Shown here: one piece after another, positions 1-9,631 of the stretch
How positions within the stretch are numbered: the first letter of the stretch is position 1
How the letters are laid out: the number at the start of each line of letters is the position of its first letter
Notes under the pieces: model-generated
The model's input: only the letters and a program-made list of their open reading frames with translations
Told to the model about the DNA's origin: nothing
Databases searched by the model: none
Position numbers and translations under genes: made by a program
Assembly (NCBI GenBank): GCA_001314715.1
Contig: LJSV01000002.1
Location: 186,001-250,000, forward strand
From: Rhodobacteraceae bacterium HLUCCA12
Lineage (GTDB): Bacteria > Pseudomonadota > Alphaproteobacteria > Rhodobacterales > Rhodobacteraceae
Length of the DNA stretch: 64,000 bases
Direction of reading: 5' to 3'

Positions 1-1
1 G

Positions 2-1057
2 CAAGGCACGATGGGCGTCTACTACGCCCGCGCGGCGGGATTGCCCGAGCCGGTGGCGCTGGCCTGCAAGGCGCACTATCAGCCGCTGGGGCCGTCGGAT
101 GACGTGCCGACCGACCCCGTGTCCGTCGCCGTCGCGCTGGCTGACAAGCTAGATACTTTGACTTGGTTGTTTGCAAAAGATGAGCGTCCCACTGGATCGA
201 AAGACCCATTTGCTCTGCGACGGGCGGCAATTGGGGTGTTTCGTGCTGCGAATGAGAATGGCTTTCGGGTTCCACTTGCTTCAATTATCAGGAACTCGGC
301 TTTGCGTGTTGCGGCCGAACAGAATTGGCAGTCCTACATCTCGCGAGCAAATGATATTTGGGAGAAAGGCAAAGCACTCGGATTTGACAGGTCTCAAATC
401 GAGGAAACAGCGGCAAGACTGGCGACGGAAGCCGCTTCCAAAGGCATGATCATTTCTCATTATCCCGACGTTGAAGCCGCTTCCACAGGTCCCAGTTTCA
501 ACCTTCATGCAGTCGATGTTGACAGTCTGGTGGTCGACCTCCTCGCCTTCTTCCACGACCGCCTCAAGGTCCACCTCCGTGACCAGGGCATCCGCCATGA
601 CGTGATCGACGCCTGCCTCGCCATGCCCAATAGCGATGATCTCACACTGCTGGTCAAACGGGCCGAGGCCCTCGCCGCTTTCCTCAAGACCGATGACGGC
701 GAGAACCTGATCCAGGGGTTCAAGCGCGCCTACAACATCCTCACCCAGGCCGAGGCGAAAGACGGTGTCGAATACAGCTTTGGCGCCGATCCCAAGTTCG
801 CCGAGACCGACAGCGAACGCGCCCTGTTTCAGGCGCTCGATGCCGCCGACCAGGTCATCGCGCCGGCGATGGAGGCCGAGGATTTCGCCAGGGCCATGCA
901 GGCCATGGCCACCCTGCGCGCGCCCATCGACGCTTTCTTTACCGATGTGCAGATCAATACCGACAACGACATCCTGCGCCGCAATCGCCTGAACCTGCTG
1001 CACCGTATCCGCGCATCCTGCCTGGCCGTGGCTGATCTGACCCGGCTCGAAGGCTGA
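2..1057 (+). CDS. glyS: Glycyl-tRNA synthetase beta subunit, 3' part (5' end outside window)
   Basis: C-terminal ~350 residues of the beta subunit of the heterotetrameric glycyl-tRNA synthetase, which charges tRNA-Gly in the cytoplasm. The frame is open through the left edge, so the gene begins upstream and the ATG at 11 is internal. The family-typical DKLDTL block followed by PTGSKDP and LRRAA is visible near the start of the fragment, and the C-terminal helical part ends in a stretch resembling the family's RRNRLNLL segment. Bases about 150-480 are visibly poorer in GC and use other codons (TTG, CTA, GCA, AGG) than the rest of the gene, although the frame stays intact. Family assignment is firm; the origin of the patch is unknown. 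Confidence 0.93.
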   Translation, partial: QGTMGVYYARAAGLPEPVALACKAHYQPLGPSDDVPTDPVSVAVALADKLDTLTWLFAKDERPTGSKDPFALRRAAIGVFRAANENGFRVPLASIIRNSALRVAAEQNWQSYISRANDIWEKGKALGFDRSQIEETAARLATEAASKGMIISHYPDVEAASTGPSFNLHAVDVDSLVVDLLAFFHDRLKVHLRDQGIRHDVIDACLAMPNSDDLTLLVKRAEALAAFLKTDDGENLIQGFKRAYNILTQAEAKDGVEYSFGADPKFAETDSERALFQALDAADQVIAPAMEAEDFARAMQAMATLRAPIDAFFTDVQINTDNDILRRNRLNLLHRIRASCLAVADLTRLEG

Positions 1058-1148
1058 CCCCGACCGGCGGCCCTCGGTGCCGGACAGGGCGCCTTGGGGC
1101 CGCGGCGGGCCGCCGACGCCTCTTGACGCGGGGGCCTGCCGGGGTCAG

Positions 1149-2213
1149 ATGCTGCGCATGCCCGCGCCAGAGACGCTTGATCAGATCACCCGCCGCTTCG
1201 GCTATCTCGAAGCCCTTCTGACCGAAGGGGCCGACCCCGCGCAATTGCCCGCGATCGCGCGCGAGTATGATCAGCTCAAACCCGTGGTCGCGGCGATTGC
1301 GGACTGGCGCGCGGCGCTGGCCCAGCGCGACGAGGCCCGCGCCCTGTGCGCCGACCCCGAAATGCGCGCCCTGGCAGAGGACGAGCTGGCGCGCCTGGAG
1401 GCCCAGATCCCCGATCTGGAACACCGGCTCAAGCTGGCGCTGCTGCCCCATGACGCCGCCGACGACCGCCCCGCCATCATCGAGATCCGTCCGGGCACCG
1501 GCGGCGAGGAGGCCGCGCTGTTCGCGGCCGACCTGATGCGGATTTATCAGCGATACGCTGATTCGCGGGGCTGGCGCTGCGATCTGATCAGCCTGAGCGA
1601 GACCGAACTGGGCGGCGTGCGCGATGCGGTCATGCGAATCGGCGGCGAGGGGGTCTTTGCCCGGCTCAAGTTCGAATCGGGCGTGCACCGGGTGCAGCGC
1701 GTGCCGGTGACGGAATCGGGCGGGCGGATCCACACATCCGCCGCAACCGTCGCCGTTCTGCCCGAGGCCGCCGAGGTCGATCTGACCATCGACGAGGCCG
1801 ATCTGCGCATCGACACCTATCGCTCGTCCGGGGCAGGCGGGCAGCATGTCAACACGACCGATTCGGCGGTGCGGATCACCCATGTTCCGACCGGGATCGT
1901 GGTCACCTCATCCGAAAAATCGCAGCATCAGAACCGACGCCTCGCGCTGGAAGTTCTGCGCGCGCGCCTGTTCGATCTCGAGCGGCGCAAACAGGATGAA
2001 GCGCGCGCCGCCGACCGCCGGGCGCAACTGGGCTCGGGCGACCGGTCCGAGCGCATACGCACCTATAATTTTCCGCAAGGCCGGCTGACCGATCACCGGA
2101 TCAACCTGACGCTTTACGCGCTGCCGCAAATCCTGGCGGGCGAGCTGGAGCCGGTGATCGAGGCGCTGATGGCCCATGATCAGGCGGCGCGGCTGGCCGA
2201 GCTGGAGGCATGA
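1149..2213 (+). CDS. prfA: Peptide chain release factor 1
   Basis: Class I release factor that reads UAA/UAG stop codons and triggers peptidyl-tRNA hydrolysis on the ribosome. The GGQ catalytic tripeptide lies at about residues 230-232 inside SGAGGQHVN, the universal signature. With the ATG at 1149 the protein is 354 aa, the usual RF1 length, and a GGGG stretch just upstream can serve as ribosome binding site. The frame stays open to a GTG at 1077, but that would add an Arg/Pro/Gly-rich extension untypical of the family; the ATG at 1158 is also possible. The stop overlaps the start of prmC (ATGA), whose product methylates the Gln of the GGQ motif, so the two are translationally coupled. Confidence 0.97.
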   Translation: MLRMPAPETLDQITRRFGYLEALLTEGADPAQLPAIAREYDQLKPVVAAIADWRAALAQRDEARALCADPEMRALAEDELARLEAQIPDLEHRLKLALLPHDAADDRPAIIEIRPGTGGEEAALFAADLMRIYQRYADSRGWRCDLISLSETELGGVRDAVMRIGGEGVFARLKFESGVHRVQRVPVTESGGRIHTSAATVAVLPEAAEVDLTIDEADLRIDTYRSSGAGGQHVNTTDSAVRITHVPTGIVVTSSEKSQHQNRRLALEVLRARLFDLERRKQDEARAADRRAQLGSGDRSERIRTYNFPQGRLTDHRINLTLYALPQILAGELEPVIEALMAHDQAARLAELEA

Positions 2214-3061
2214 GCGCGCCTGGCCAGGACGGGCGCGCGGCGCTTGGCCCGGCAGTCGCGCGGCTGCGCGCCGCCGGCGTTGCGAACCCGGAACGCGACG
2301 CGCGCCTGCTTCTGGCGCATGCGCTGGGCATTGCGCCGGACCGGCTGCTGTTGCACCTGGACGCACCGATGCCGGCGGCGGCTGCGCAGACCTTTGCCGC
2401 GGCCGTGGCGGCACGCGCGCAACGCCAGCCGGTCAGCCAGATCGTGGGCGAGCGGCAGTTTTGGGGGCGCTGGTTCAGTGTCACGCGCGACGTGCTCGAT
2501 CCGCGCCCTGAGACCGAAACACTGGTCGCCGCCGCGCTGGAGGGGGATTTCGACGACGTTCTGGACCTGGGCACCGGGTCGGGCGCGATCCTGCTCAGCC
2601 TGTTGGCCGAACGCCCCGATGCCAGGGGGCTGGGCGTCGATCTGTCCGAACCCGCGCTGGCGGTCGCGCGTGGCAATGCCGTCCGCCATGCGCTGGAGTC
2701 GCGCGCGACATTCGCCATTTCGGACTGGTTCACGCAGGTCGCGGGCAGGTTCGATCTGATCGTCTCGAACCCGCCCTATGTTGCCGAATCCGAAATGGCC
2801 GGCCTCGACCCTGAAACCCGCGACTGGGAACCGATGCTTGCCCTGACACCGGGCGGCGACGGGTTGGCAGCCTATCGCCGGATCGCGGCCGGGGCGGGGG
2901 GCGCCTTGCGACCCGGCGGTCGCCTGTTGCTGGAAATCGGTCCGACCCAGGGCGCACAGGTGTCTGAACTGCTGGCCGGCGCGGGCTTTGCCGATCCGGT
3001 CGTGTTGCGCGACATGGACGGGCGGCCACGGGTGGTTGCCGCCAGCCTGCCCCATCGTTAA
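2210..3061 (+). CDS. prmC: Release factor glutamine N5-methyltransferase
   Basis: SAM-dependent methyltransferase (HemK/PrmC) that modifies the glutamine of the GGQ loop of release factors. The 283-aa product has a helical N-terminal substrate-binding part, a SAM-binding motif I (LDLGTGSGA, about residue 120) and the NPPY catalytic motif at residues 187-190, which binds the substrate amide. It overlaps prfA by four bases, the standard prfA-prmC arrangement. No features depart from the family. Confidence 0.96.
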   Translation: MSAPGQDGRAALGPAVARLRAAGVANPERDARLLLAHALGIAPDRLLLHLDAPMPAAAAQTFAAAVAARAQRQPVSQIVGERQFWGRWFSVTRDVLDPRPETETLVAAALEGDFDDVLDLGTGSGAILLSLLAERPDARGLGVDLSEPALAVARGNAVRHALESRATFAISDWFTQVAGRFDLIVSNPPYVAESEMAGLDPETRDWEPMLALTPGGDGLAAYRRIAAGAGGALRPGGRLLLEIGPTQGAQVSELLAGAGFADPVVLRDMDGRPRVVAASLPHR

Positions 3062-3300
3062 CGCAAACCTATGCTTTTTGCGCAACGATTTGCCGGAAAC
3101 ATTCACTTTCCGGCGATTTTGCGCCGAATCAGGGTTGTATGCCGGTGGCTGGCATGTTTATTCGCTGTCGTGCCCGGCGGGTTGCACTATCTGTCTGCAA
3201 CCGTGGCCGCGCCCCTATCTACCCACGTCAGACCCCAAGTGACGCGCCGCAGCGGCGCCGAGTGGGTCTACAGTCCCGACCAAGGCCGGAACCAGACCTG

Positions 3301-4071
3301 ATGAGATCATCGAATAAACGTTCGCGTTCAAAGTCGAACCGCCCCAAGTCATTGGGCAATATTGTCAACCGCGTGTTCGACAGTTCCGGGCCCGAGGGCA
3401 AGGTGCGCGGAACGCCGCAGCAGATCATCGACAAGTACCTTGTGCTGGCGCGCGATGCGCAACTGGCAGGGGACCGCGTCGCGGCTGAAAACTTCCTTCA
3501 ACATGCCGAGCATTACACCCGCATGCTGAGCGAGGCGCAACGCGAACTGGCCCGCGAGGCCGAGGCGCGTCAGCAGCACCACAACAACAATTCCAACAAC
3601 CAGAATCGCCGCGCTGATCAGCGTGACGAGGACGAGGGCCAGGCCGAAGGTGCCGACGCCGAAAGCGGCGATCGCCCGTCAGAGGGGGCGAACCGCCGCT
3701 CCAACCGGCGTGACGACCGGCGCAATCCGCGCCAGCAGCGTGATCCGTCCGATCCGCGCGATGAGCGTGCAGCGCGGGACGGTGCCGACTCGATGCTGGT
3801 CGAAACGCCCGAATCGCATGGCGCGTCCGGTCTGGTAGAAGCGTCCGCCGGACATCAGACCCAGGCGGCGCGCGAGCCCGCGCCCGAAACTGCGCATGCC
3901 CCATCCGGCAACCATGACGCCCCACGCACCGAGGCAGAGCCGAGCGACGCCGAAACGCCCGCCCCCAAGCCGCGCAAACCGCGTGCTGCATCGACCGCGC
4001 ACCGCGCGCCGCGCAAGCCGAAGGGCGGCGATGGCAATGAACAGGACGGAAGCGCGCGCGTGGCCGAATAA
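3301..4071 (+). CDS. DUF4167 domain protein
   Basis: Alphaproteobacterial protein with an N-terminal DUF4167 domain (about residues 1-95) and a long disordered charged tail. The domain begins with a basic Ser/Arg/Lys-rich stretch and continues through FDSSGPEGKVRG and a helical segment containing HAEHYTR; the tail holds an HHNNNSNNQN run, Asp/Arg-rich stretches and a Lys/Pro-rich C-terminus reminiscent of nucleic-acid-binding tails. I start it at the ATG at 3301; the open frame back to 3139 reads like non-coding translation. Function is not established; the basic N-terminus suggests RNA or ribosome association, which is inference only. Confidence 0.85.
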   Translation: MRSSNKRSRSKSNRPKSLGNIVNRVFDSSGPEGKVRGTPQQIIDKYLVLARDAQLAGDRVAAENFLQHAEHYTRMLSEAQRELAREAEARQQHHNNNSNNQNRRADQRDEDEGQAEGADAESGDRPSEGANRRSNRRDDRRNPRQQRDPSDPRDERAARDGADSMLVETPESHGASGLVEASAGHQTQAAREPAPETAHAPSGNHDAPRTEAEPSDAETPAPKPRKPRAASTAHRAPRKPKGGDGNEQDGSARVAE

Positions 4072-4127
4072 GGCGGTTTCCCGCATGGGCGCCGGTTTAT
4101 GGAAAACAGGTTTCGCGCTGGCCCGGA

Positions 4128-4613
4128 TCAGTCGGGTACGAAGTTCATCGCCAGCCCGTTGATGCAGTGGCGCAGCCCCGTCGGCTCGGGACCATCCTCG
4201 AATATGTGGCCCAGATGGCCGCCACAGCGGGCGCAATGGACCTCGGTGCGACGGATCAGGAACATGCTGTAGTCATCGCGGGTTCCGACAGCACCGTCGA
4301 TCGCCTCCCAGAAGCTGGGCCAGCCCGTGCCGCTGTCATACTTGGTTTCCGAGCGGTAGAGTTCCTGTTCGCAGCCGGCACAGGTATAGGTGCCGTCGCG
4401 CGATTCCTCCAGCAACGGCGAGCGCTCGCCCATCAACTCGTTGGTATAGGCCCGTTCGGTTTCATGGTCACGCAGAACGGCATATTGTGCAGGGGTCAGC
4501 CGCTCGCGCCATTCCTCTTCGGTCAGTTCGACTTCGAACCGTTCATCGGCCAAGGCGCCCACCCCCAGCGGGACAAGACCCAGACCGATCGCAAACGCAC
4601 GCCGAGAGATCAT
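4128..4613 (-). CDS. msrB: Peptide methionine-R-sulfoxide reductase MsrB, predicted exported
   Basis: Reduces methionine-R-sulfoxide in oxidised proteins. The 161-aa product has paired CxxC zinc ligands (C78/C81 and C127/C130), the GWPS segment at 97-100, and a catalytic Cys at about 150 within RHCING. The N-terminus carries SRRAF followed by a hydrophobic stretch, which resembles a twin-arginine signal, so the enzyme probably works in the periplasm; this is inferred from the sequence. A good ribosome binding site (AAGGAG) precedes the ATG. The gene is convergent with the DUF4167 gene and divergent from dnaG. Confidence 0.94.
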   Translation of the reverse strand: MISRRAFAIGLGLVPLGVGALADERFEVELTEEEWRERLTPAQYAVLRDHETERAYTNELMGERSPLLEESRDGTYTCAGCEQELYRSETKYDSGTGWPSFWEAIDGAVGTRDDYSMFLIRRTEVHCARCGGHLGHIFEDGPEPTGLRHCINGLAMNFVPD

Positions 4614-4715
4614 CGCGTTCTCCTTTTCCCTGGAATAGGGTAAGACCTATATCACGATCATCGTTTCGCCAGCGGATGCCACTCACAACCGCGTCACCGC
4701 AACCCGGATCTGCCC

Positions 4716-6671
4716 ATGTCGCTGCCCCCCGGATTTCTGGATGAACTGCGTTCACGCATCTCGATCGCGCAGGTCGTCGGGCGCAAGGTGTCGTGGGACA
4801 TGCGCAAGTCGAATGCCGGCAAGGGCGATTTCTGGGCGCCATGCCCCTTTCATCAGGAACGCACGGCCTCGTTTCATGTCGATGATCGCAAGGGATATTA
4901 TTACTGCTTCGGCTGCCACGCCAAGGGTGACGCGCTGACCTTTGTGCGCGAGACTGAGAACATGGGGTTCATGGAAGCCGTCGAAACCCTGGCCCGCGAG
5001 GCCGGCATGCCCATGCCCGAACGCGACCCAGCGGCGGCGCAACGCGCGGACCGGCGCAGCGAACTGGCCGGCGTGATGGAGCAGGCGGCGCGATTCTTTC
5101 GGATGCAGTTGAATGGCGCGGCGGCGGTTGATGCGCGTGCCTATCTCGATCGCCGTGGCCTCAGCGATGCCCAACGCGAGCAGTTCGGAATCGGCTATGC
5201 ACCCGATCAGCGCCAGGCTCTCTGGTCGCATCTGACCGGAGCCGGCGTCGCCCCCGACCTGATCGTTGCCGCCGGCCTGTGCGCGCGCCCCGATGACGGC
5301 GGCGTGCCCTATGATCGGTTTCGCGGCCGGATCATGTTTCCGATCCGGGATGCGCGCGGGCAATGCATCGCCTTCGGCGGGCGCGCCATGGCCGAAGGCG
5401 CGCGCGCCAAGTATCTGAACTCACCCGAGACCGAGCTGTTCGACAAGGGGCGCACGCTTTACAACATCGGCCCGGCGCGCGCGGCGATGGGCAAGGATGC
5501 GCCGCTGATCGTCGCCGAAGGCTACATGGATGTCATTGCCCTGGTTGGCGCCGGGTTCGAAGGTTCGGTCGCCCCGCTTGGCACGGCCATCACCGAGGAC
5601 CAGCTGCGTCTGTTGTGGCGCCTGCACGAGGAACCGGTGATCGCGCTTGACGGTGATACGGCGGGCCTTCGGGCGGGTCAGCGTCTGGCCGATCTCGCCT
5701 TGCCGTTGCTGGCGGCGGGGCAGGGGTTGCGCTTTGCGTTGCTGCCATCGGGGCAGGACCCGGACGACCTGTTGCGCAGCGGCGGCGCCGGGGCCATGCG
5801 CGCGGTGATCGACCGCGCGGTGCCCATGGCGCGGCTGCTGTGGGAACGCGAAACGGCAGGCCAGGTGTTCGACAGCCCCGAACGCCGTGCCGCGCTGGAC
5901 CGGCGTTTGCGTGCCATCTTGCAGCGTATCAGTGATCCGGTTCTGCGCACGCATTACACCGAGGAATTCCGCACGCTGCGCCGCGCGCTGTTTGCGCCCG
6001 ACCGGGGGCAGCGGCCGGGCCCGTTTCGCCCCGGCCCGTTCCGGCCGGGGCGCCGGCCGGGTTCGCCCCCGGCCGCGCCCTTGCCGACCACGCGTGGTAC
6101 GGCACTTGCCGCAGCCTCGAACGATCAGATCGAAGAGGAGTTGCGCGAGGCCATGATTCTGGCCGCGCTCTTTTCCCATCCCCAACAGATCGCGCGGTTC
6201 GAAGATGATCTTTTCCGCCATGAATCGTTGCGCGACGACCATCGCACCCTGTTCGCGATCCTGCTGGCCGCCGCGCACGAAGCGCCGCCCCCCGATCGCG
6301 CGGATCTGGCCGCGCGTGCCGGCGACGCGCTTGACCAACTGCGCGCGCGGCCCCATATCGCAAATGCGCCGCTTTACAGGCCCGGGGCCGATCCAGAGCA
6401 GGTGGCCAATTGCATTGCCGAAGACTTCGCGATCCTGCACGCGCGCCGCGCCGCGCGCCGCGAGATCGCCGAGGCGATGAGCGATCTGGAACATCTGCCG
6501 GACGAGGGGCTGACCTGGCGCCTGAGTCAGGCGGCCGATGCGCTGCAACGTGCCGGGAAACCCCGGATGGACGAAACCACCGATCTGGGCGAAGACCGCA
6601 CCAGCCTTTCGAACCACCTGCAAAGCCTCATTGATTCGCAGGTCTGGGTGAAGAAGCGTCCGAATCGGTAA
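4716..6671 (+). CDS. dnaG: DNA primase
   Basis: Synthesises the RNA primers for replication. The CHC2-type zinc-binding module is at the N-terminus (C43, H46, C64, C67, with CPFHQ and YYYCFGCH), followed by the primase core and Toprim domain (VAEGYMDVI, about residue 266; LDGDTAG, about 310) and a C-terminal helicase-interaction region. Length 651 aa is normal for the family. A Pro/Gly/Arg-rich linker around residues 430-460 separates core and C-terminal domain. It lies directly upstream of rpoD, the conserved dnaG-rpoD order of the macromolecular synthesis operon. Confidence 0.97.
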   Translation: MSLPPGFLDELRSRISIAQVVGRKVSWDMRKSNAGKGDFWAPCPFHQERTASFHVDDRKGYYYCFGCHAKGDALTFVRETENMGFMEAVETLAREAGMPMPERDPAAAQRADRRSELAGVMEQAARFFRMQLNGAAAVDARAYLDRRGLSDAQREQFGIGYAPDQRQALWSHLTGAGVAPDLIVAAGLCARPDDGGVPYDRFRGRIMFPIRDARGQCIAFGGRAMAEGARAKYLNSPETELFDKGRTLYNIGPARAAMGKDAPLIVAEGYMDVIALVGAGFEGSVAPLGTAITEDQLRLLWRLHEEPVIALDGDTAGLRAGQRLADLALPLLAAGQGLRFALLPSGQDPDDLLRSGGAGAMRAVIDRAVPMARLLWERETAGQVFDSPERRAALDRRLRAILQRISDPVLRTHYTEEFRTLRRALFAPDRGQRPGPFRPGPFRPGRRPGSPPAAPLPTTRGTALAAASNDQIEEELREAMILAALFSHPQQIARFEDDLFRHESLRDDHRTLFAILLAAAHEAPPPDRADLAARAGDALDQLRARPHIANAPLYRPGADPEQVANCIAEDFAILHARRAARREIAEAMSDLEHLPDEGLTWRLSQAADALQRAGKPRMDETTDLGEDRTSLSNHLQSLIDSQVWVKKRPNR

Positions 6672-6755
6672 AATTCGCGCACAACCCCTGTGATTCGCCG
6701 AGGCGAGTCGCTACATCTTGATAGATTCGAATCACCGCCTTCGGCCGGAGGACCC

Positions 6756-8756
6756 ATGGTCGCCAAAGACAATGATGACGCGAAAACCGAAGATCAGGAC
6801 AGCGAATTCACCCTCGACATGAGCCAGGCGTCGGTCCGACGCATGATTTCTGCCGCGCGCGAGCGCGGGTTCATCACCTATGAGCAACTCAATCAGGTGA
6901 TGCCGTCGGATCAGGTGTCATCCGAACAGATCGAGGATGTGATGTCCATGCTCTCGGAGATGGGGATCAACGTCGTCGAAGAGGAAGAGACCGACGAGGC
7001 CGAGGCGCCGGCGGCCAATGCCGGGGCTTCGGGTGCGACTGAACTGGTCGTGACCACCAGCACATCGGAAACACTGGACCGGACCGACGACCCGGTGCGC
7101 ATGTATCTGCGCGAGATGGGCTCGGTCGAGTTGTTGTCGCGCGAGGGCGAGATCGCGATTGCCAAGCGCATCGAGGCCGGGCGCAATACCATGATCGCCG
7201 GGCTGTGCGAAAGCCCGCTGACGTTTCAGGCGATCATCATCTGGCGCGACGAACTTCTTTCCGAGGATGTCCTGCTGCGCGAGGTGATCGACCTCGACGC
7301 CACGTTCGGCACCGCGCTGGACGGCGACGAATCCGGTGCCTTTGCCGAAGAGCTTCAGGCCGCGCAGCCGCAGTCGCAAACGCAATCCGGGGACCAGACG
7401 CGCAAGAATTCCGAGCCCGAGCTCGACGCCGATGGCAACCCGATCGCCTCGAACGATGACGACGACGATGAGTTCGACCAGTCGAACATGTCGCTTGCGG
7501 CGATGGAGGCCTCGCTCAAGCCGCGCGTTCTGGAAACGCTCGATCACATCGCGGCCGATTACGAACAGCTTTCGGCTATGCAGCGCCATCGCATGAAGGC
7601 CACGCTGGAGCAAGATGCCCGGTTTTCAGCCAGCGAAGAGGCCGCCTATCAGAAACTGCGCTCGGAAATCGTCGAGCTGGTGAATTCGCTTCATTTGCAC
7701 AACAACCGGATCGAGGCGTTGATCGACCAGCTTTACGGGATCAACAAGAAGATCATGACCATCGATTCCGGGATGGTCAAGCTGGCTGACCAGGCCCGCG
7801 TGAACCGGCGTGAATTCATTGACGAATACCGCGGCTACGAGCTGGATCCCACCTGGTGCGACCGCATGGCCCGCCACAAGGGACGCGGCTGGGACACGCT
7901 GTTCGACCGCTTTGGCGACAAGGTCGACGAGTTGCGCGGCGAGATGGCACAGGTCGGCCATTTCGTGGGGGTCGACATTCCGGAATTTCGCCGGATCGTT
8001 CAGCAGGTCCAGAAGGGCGAAAAAGAGGCCCGGCAAGCGAAGAAGGAAATGGTCGAGGCCAACCTGCGGCTGGTGATTTCGATCGCCAAGAAATACACCA
8101 ACCGCGGCTTGCAATTCCTTGACCTGATCCAGGAGGGGAACATCGGCCTGATGAAGGCGGTCGACAAGTTCGAATACCGTCGCGGCTACAAGTTCTCGAC
8201 CTATGCGACCTGGTGGATTCGCCAGGCGATCACCCGTTCCATCGCCGATCAGGCGCGCACCATCCGCATCCCCGTGCACATGATCGAAACGATGAACAAG
8301 CTGGTGCGCACCTCGCGCCAGATCCTGCACGAGATCGGCCGCGAACCCTCGCCCGAGGAACTGGCCGAGAAGCTGCAAATGCCGCTCGACAAGGTCCGCA
8401 AGGTGCTGAAGATCGCCAAGGAGCCGATTAGCCTGGAAACGCCGATCGGCGACGAGGAAGACAGCCAGCTGGGCGATTTCATCGAGGACAAGAACGCGGT
8501 CCTGCCGCTTGACAGCGCGATCCAGGAAAACTTGCGCGAGACGACGACGCGCGTGCTCTCCTCGCTGACCGCGCGCGAAGAGCGGGTGTTGCGCATGCGT
8601 TTCGGGATCGGCATGAACACCGACCATACACTGGAAGAGGTCGGTCAGCAGTTCTCGGTCACCCGCGAACGCATCCGCCAGATTGAGGCCAAGGCGCTCA
8701 GGAAGTTGAAGCATCCGAGCCGGTCACGGAAGCTGCGGAGTTTCCTGGATCAGTAA
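6756..8756 (+). CDS. rpoD: RNA polymerase primary sigma factor RpoD (sigma-70)
   Basis: Housekeeping sigma factor. The 666-aa product contains region 1.1 at the N-terminus, region 1.2 ([11 protein letters not shown]), a large acidic non-conserved insert typical of group 1 sigma factors, region 2 ([15 protein letters not shown], contacting the -10 element), region 3, and a region 4 helix-turn-helix ([18 protein letters not shown], contacting the -35 element). I chose the ATG at 6756 because a GGAGG ribosome binding site sits just before it; the frame is open back to 6690. It follows dnaG by 84 bases and ends at a hairpin terminator. Confidence 0.98.
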   Translation: MVAKDNDDAKTEDQDSEFTLDMSQASVRRMISAARERGFITYEQLNQVMPSDQVSSEQIEDVMSMLSEMGINVVEEEETDEAEAPAANAGASGATELVVTTSTSETLDRTDDPVRMYLREMGSVELLSREGEIAIAKRIEAGRNTMIAGLCESPLTFQAIIIWRDELLSEDVLLREVIDLDATFGTALDGDESGAFAEELQAAQPQSQTQSGDQTRKNSEPELDADGNPIASNDDDDDEFDQSNMSLAAMEASLKPRVLETLDHIAADYEQLSAMQRHRMKATLEQDARFSASEEAAYQKLRSEIVELVNSLHLHNNRIEALIDQLYGINKKIMTIDSGMVKLADQARVNRREFIDEYRGYELDPTWCDRMARHKGRGWDTLFDRFGDKVDELRGEMAQVGHFVGVDIPEFRRIVQQVQKGEKEARQAKKEMVEANLRLVISIAKKYTNRGLQFLDLIQEGNIGLMKAVDKFEYRRGYKFSTYATWWIRQAITRSIADQARTIRIPVHMIETMNKLVRTSRQILHEIGREPSPEELAEKLQMPLDKVRKVLKIAKEPISLETPIGDEEDSQLGDFIEDKNAVLPLDSAIQENLRETTTRVLSSLTAREERVLRMRFGIGMNTDHTLEEVGQQFSVTRERIRQIEAKALRKLKHPSRSRKLRSFLDQ

Positions 8757-8761
8757 GTGGG

Positions 8762-8783
8762 GGCGCCGCGCGTGGCGCCTTTT
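8762..8783 (+). terminator. Probable rho-independent terminator of dnaG-rpoD
   Basis: The inverted repeat GGCGCC / GGCGCC (8762-8767 and 8774-8779) with a six-base loop is followed by TTTT, starting five bases after the rpoD stop. The stem is short but GC-only. The remaining ~200 bases up to 8993 show no gene or clear signal to me. Confidence 0.65.
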
Positions 8784-8993
8784 GCTCTCTTGACCGTGGC
8801 GACTGATGCATGACAGTCAGTCGTGACGGGGTTTCGGTTCCGGTTTCCCTCGCTGAGATACGATCATTGCGCCACGCCGTCTTCCATTCTCGGCCGATGA
8901 CAGCCCTCGACTGTCCCTTTGCGGCGTCAATATGACCGCCCGCTGGGTGTCCGCTAACCGAAGCTCTGCCGCCGCCGCCGTTCCTGCATCGCC

Positions 8994-9530
8994 ATGACTT
9001 TCGACCAACCCGCCCCCGACCTCGCCTGCGCGCTGATCGGCGCGACAATGACGGTGCGCGGCTGCGCGGGCCTCATCACCGAAACCGAGGCCTACACCCC
9101 CGACGATCCGGCATCCCACAGCTACCCCGGCCGCACGAACCGCAATGCCAGCATGTTCGGCCCCGCCGGGCATGCCTATGTCTATCGTATCTACGGGCTG
9201 CACTGGTGCCTGAACGTGGTCGGTGCGCCGGGCCACGCGGTGCTGATCCGTGCGCTGGAGCCGATCGCGGGTCTTGCGGACATGGAATCGCGCAGGGGGC
9301 GCCAACCCCTCACCCAGGGGCCCGGCATGCTGGCGCAGGCGCTGGGGGTCACCGGCGCCGATGATGGCCGGCCCTTTGGTCCACCCGATTTCCACATCAC
9401 GCCAGGCGCGCCTCGCGGCATCGTCACCGGCCCGCGCATCGGCATAACCCGCGCCACCGACCGGCCCTGGCGCTTCGGCCTGGCGGGGTCACGCTTTCTC
9501 AGCAAACCGTTTCCCGCTGCCTCGGGTTGA
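8994..9530 (+). CDS. AAG/MPG-type 3-methyladenine DNA glycosylase
   Basis: Base-excision repair enzyme that removes alkylated purines. Family signatures are TETEAY (with the catalytic Glu, near residue 31), DDPASHSYPGRT, NASMFGPAGHAYVY and the C-terminal GPRIGI. The 178-aa product lacks part of the usual N-terminal lead-in, and an in-frame stop at 8955-8957 with no start codon after it except this ATG rules out a longer form, so it is a compact family member. No strong ribosome binding site is visible. A repeat copy follows ten bases after its stop. Confidence 0.88.
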   Translation: MTFDQPAPDLACALIGATMTVRGCAGLITETEAYTPDDPASHSYPGRTNRNASMFGPAGHAYVYRIYGLHWCLNVVGAPGHAVLIRALEPIAGLADMESRRGRQPLTQGPGMLAQALGVTGADDGRPFGPPDFHITPGAPRGIVTGPRIGITRATDRPWRFGLAGSRFLSKPFPAASG

Positions 9531-9540
9531 TCGGCCGCCC

Positions 9541-9607
9541 TTCATCTTGCCGCAAAATACGCCGGGGGTGAATTCGCGGCACGCGAAGAGGGGGCAGCGC
9601 CCCCTTT
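9541..9607 (+). repeat. Dispersed double-hairpin repeat, copy A
   Basis: Begins TTCATCTTGCC, then an AAATACG block and a GGGGGTGAA block, followed by two hairpins. Hairpin 1 is TTCGCG-GCA-CGCGAA (9573-9587) and hairpin 2 is GGGGGC-AGC-GCCCCC followed by TTT (about 9590-9607). It lies between two convergent genes and could end the glycosylase transcript. Copies B (14687) and C (47626) share the layout with different stem sequences. Confidence 0.8.
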
Positions 9608-9631
9608 CCACGCCGGCCACGGGATCGCCGT

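Noticed and set aside
3139-3300. Extended N-terminus of the DUF4167 protein
   Set aside because: The sequence before the ATG at 3301 is Arg/Cys-rich and not family-like, and reads as non-coding.
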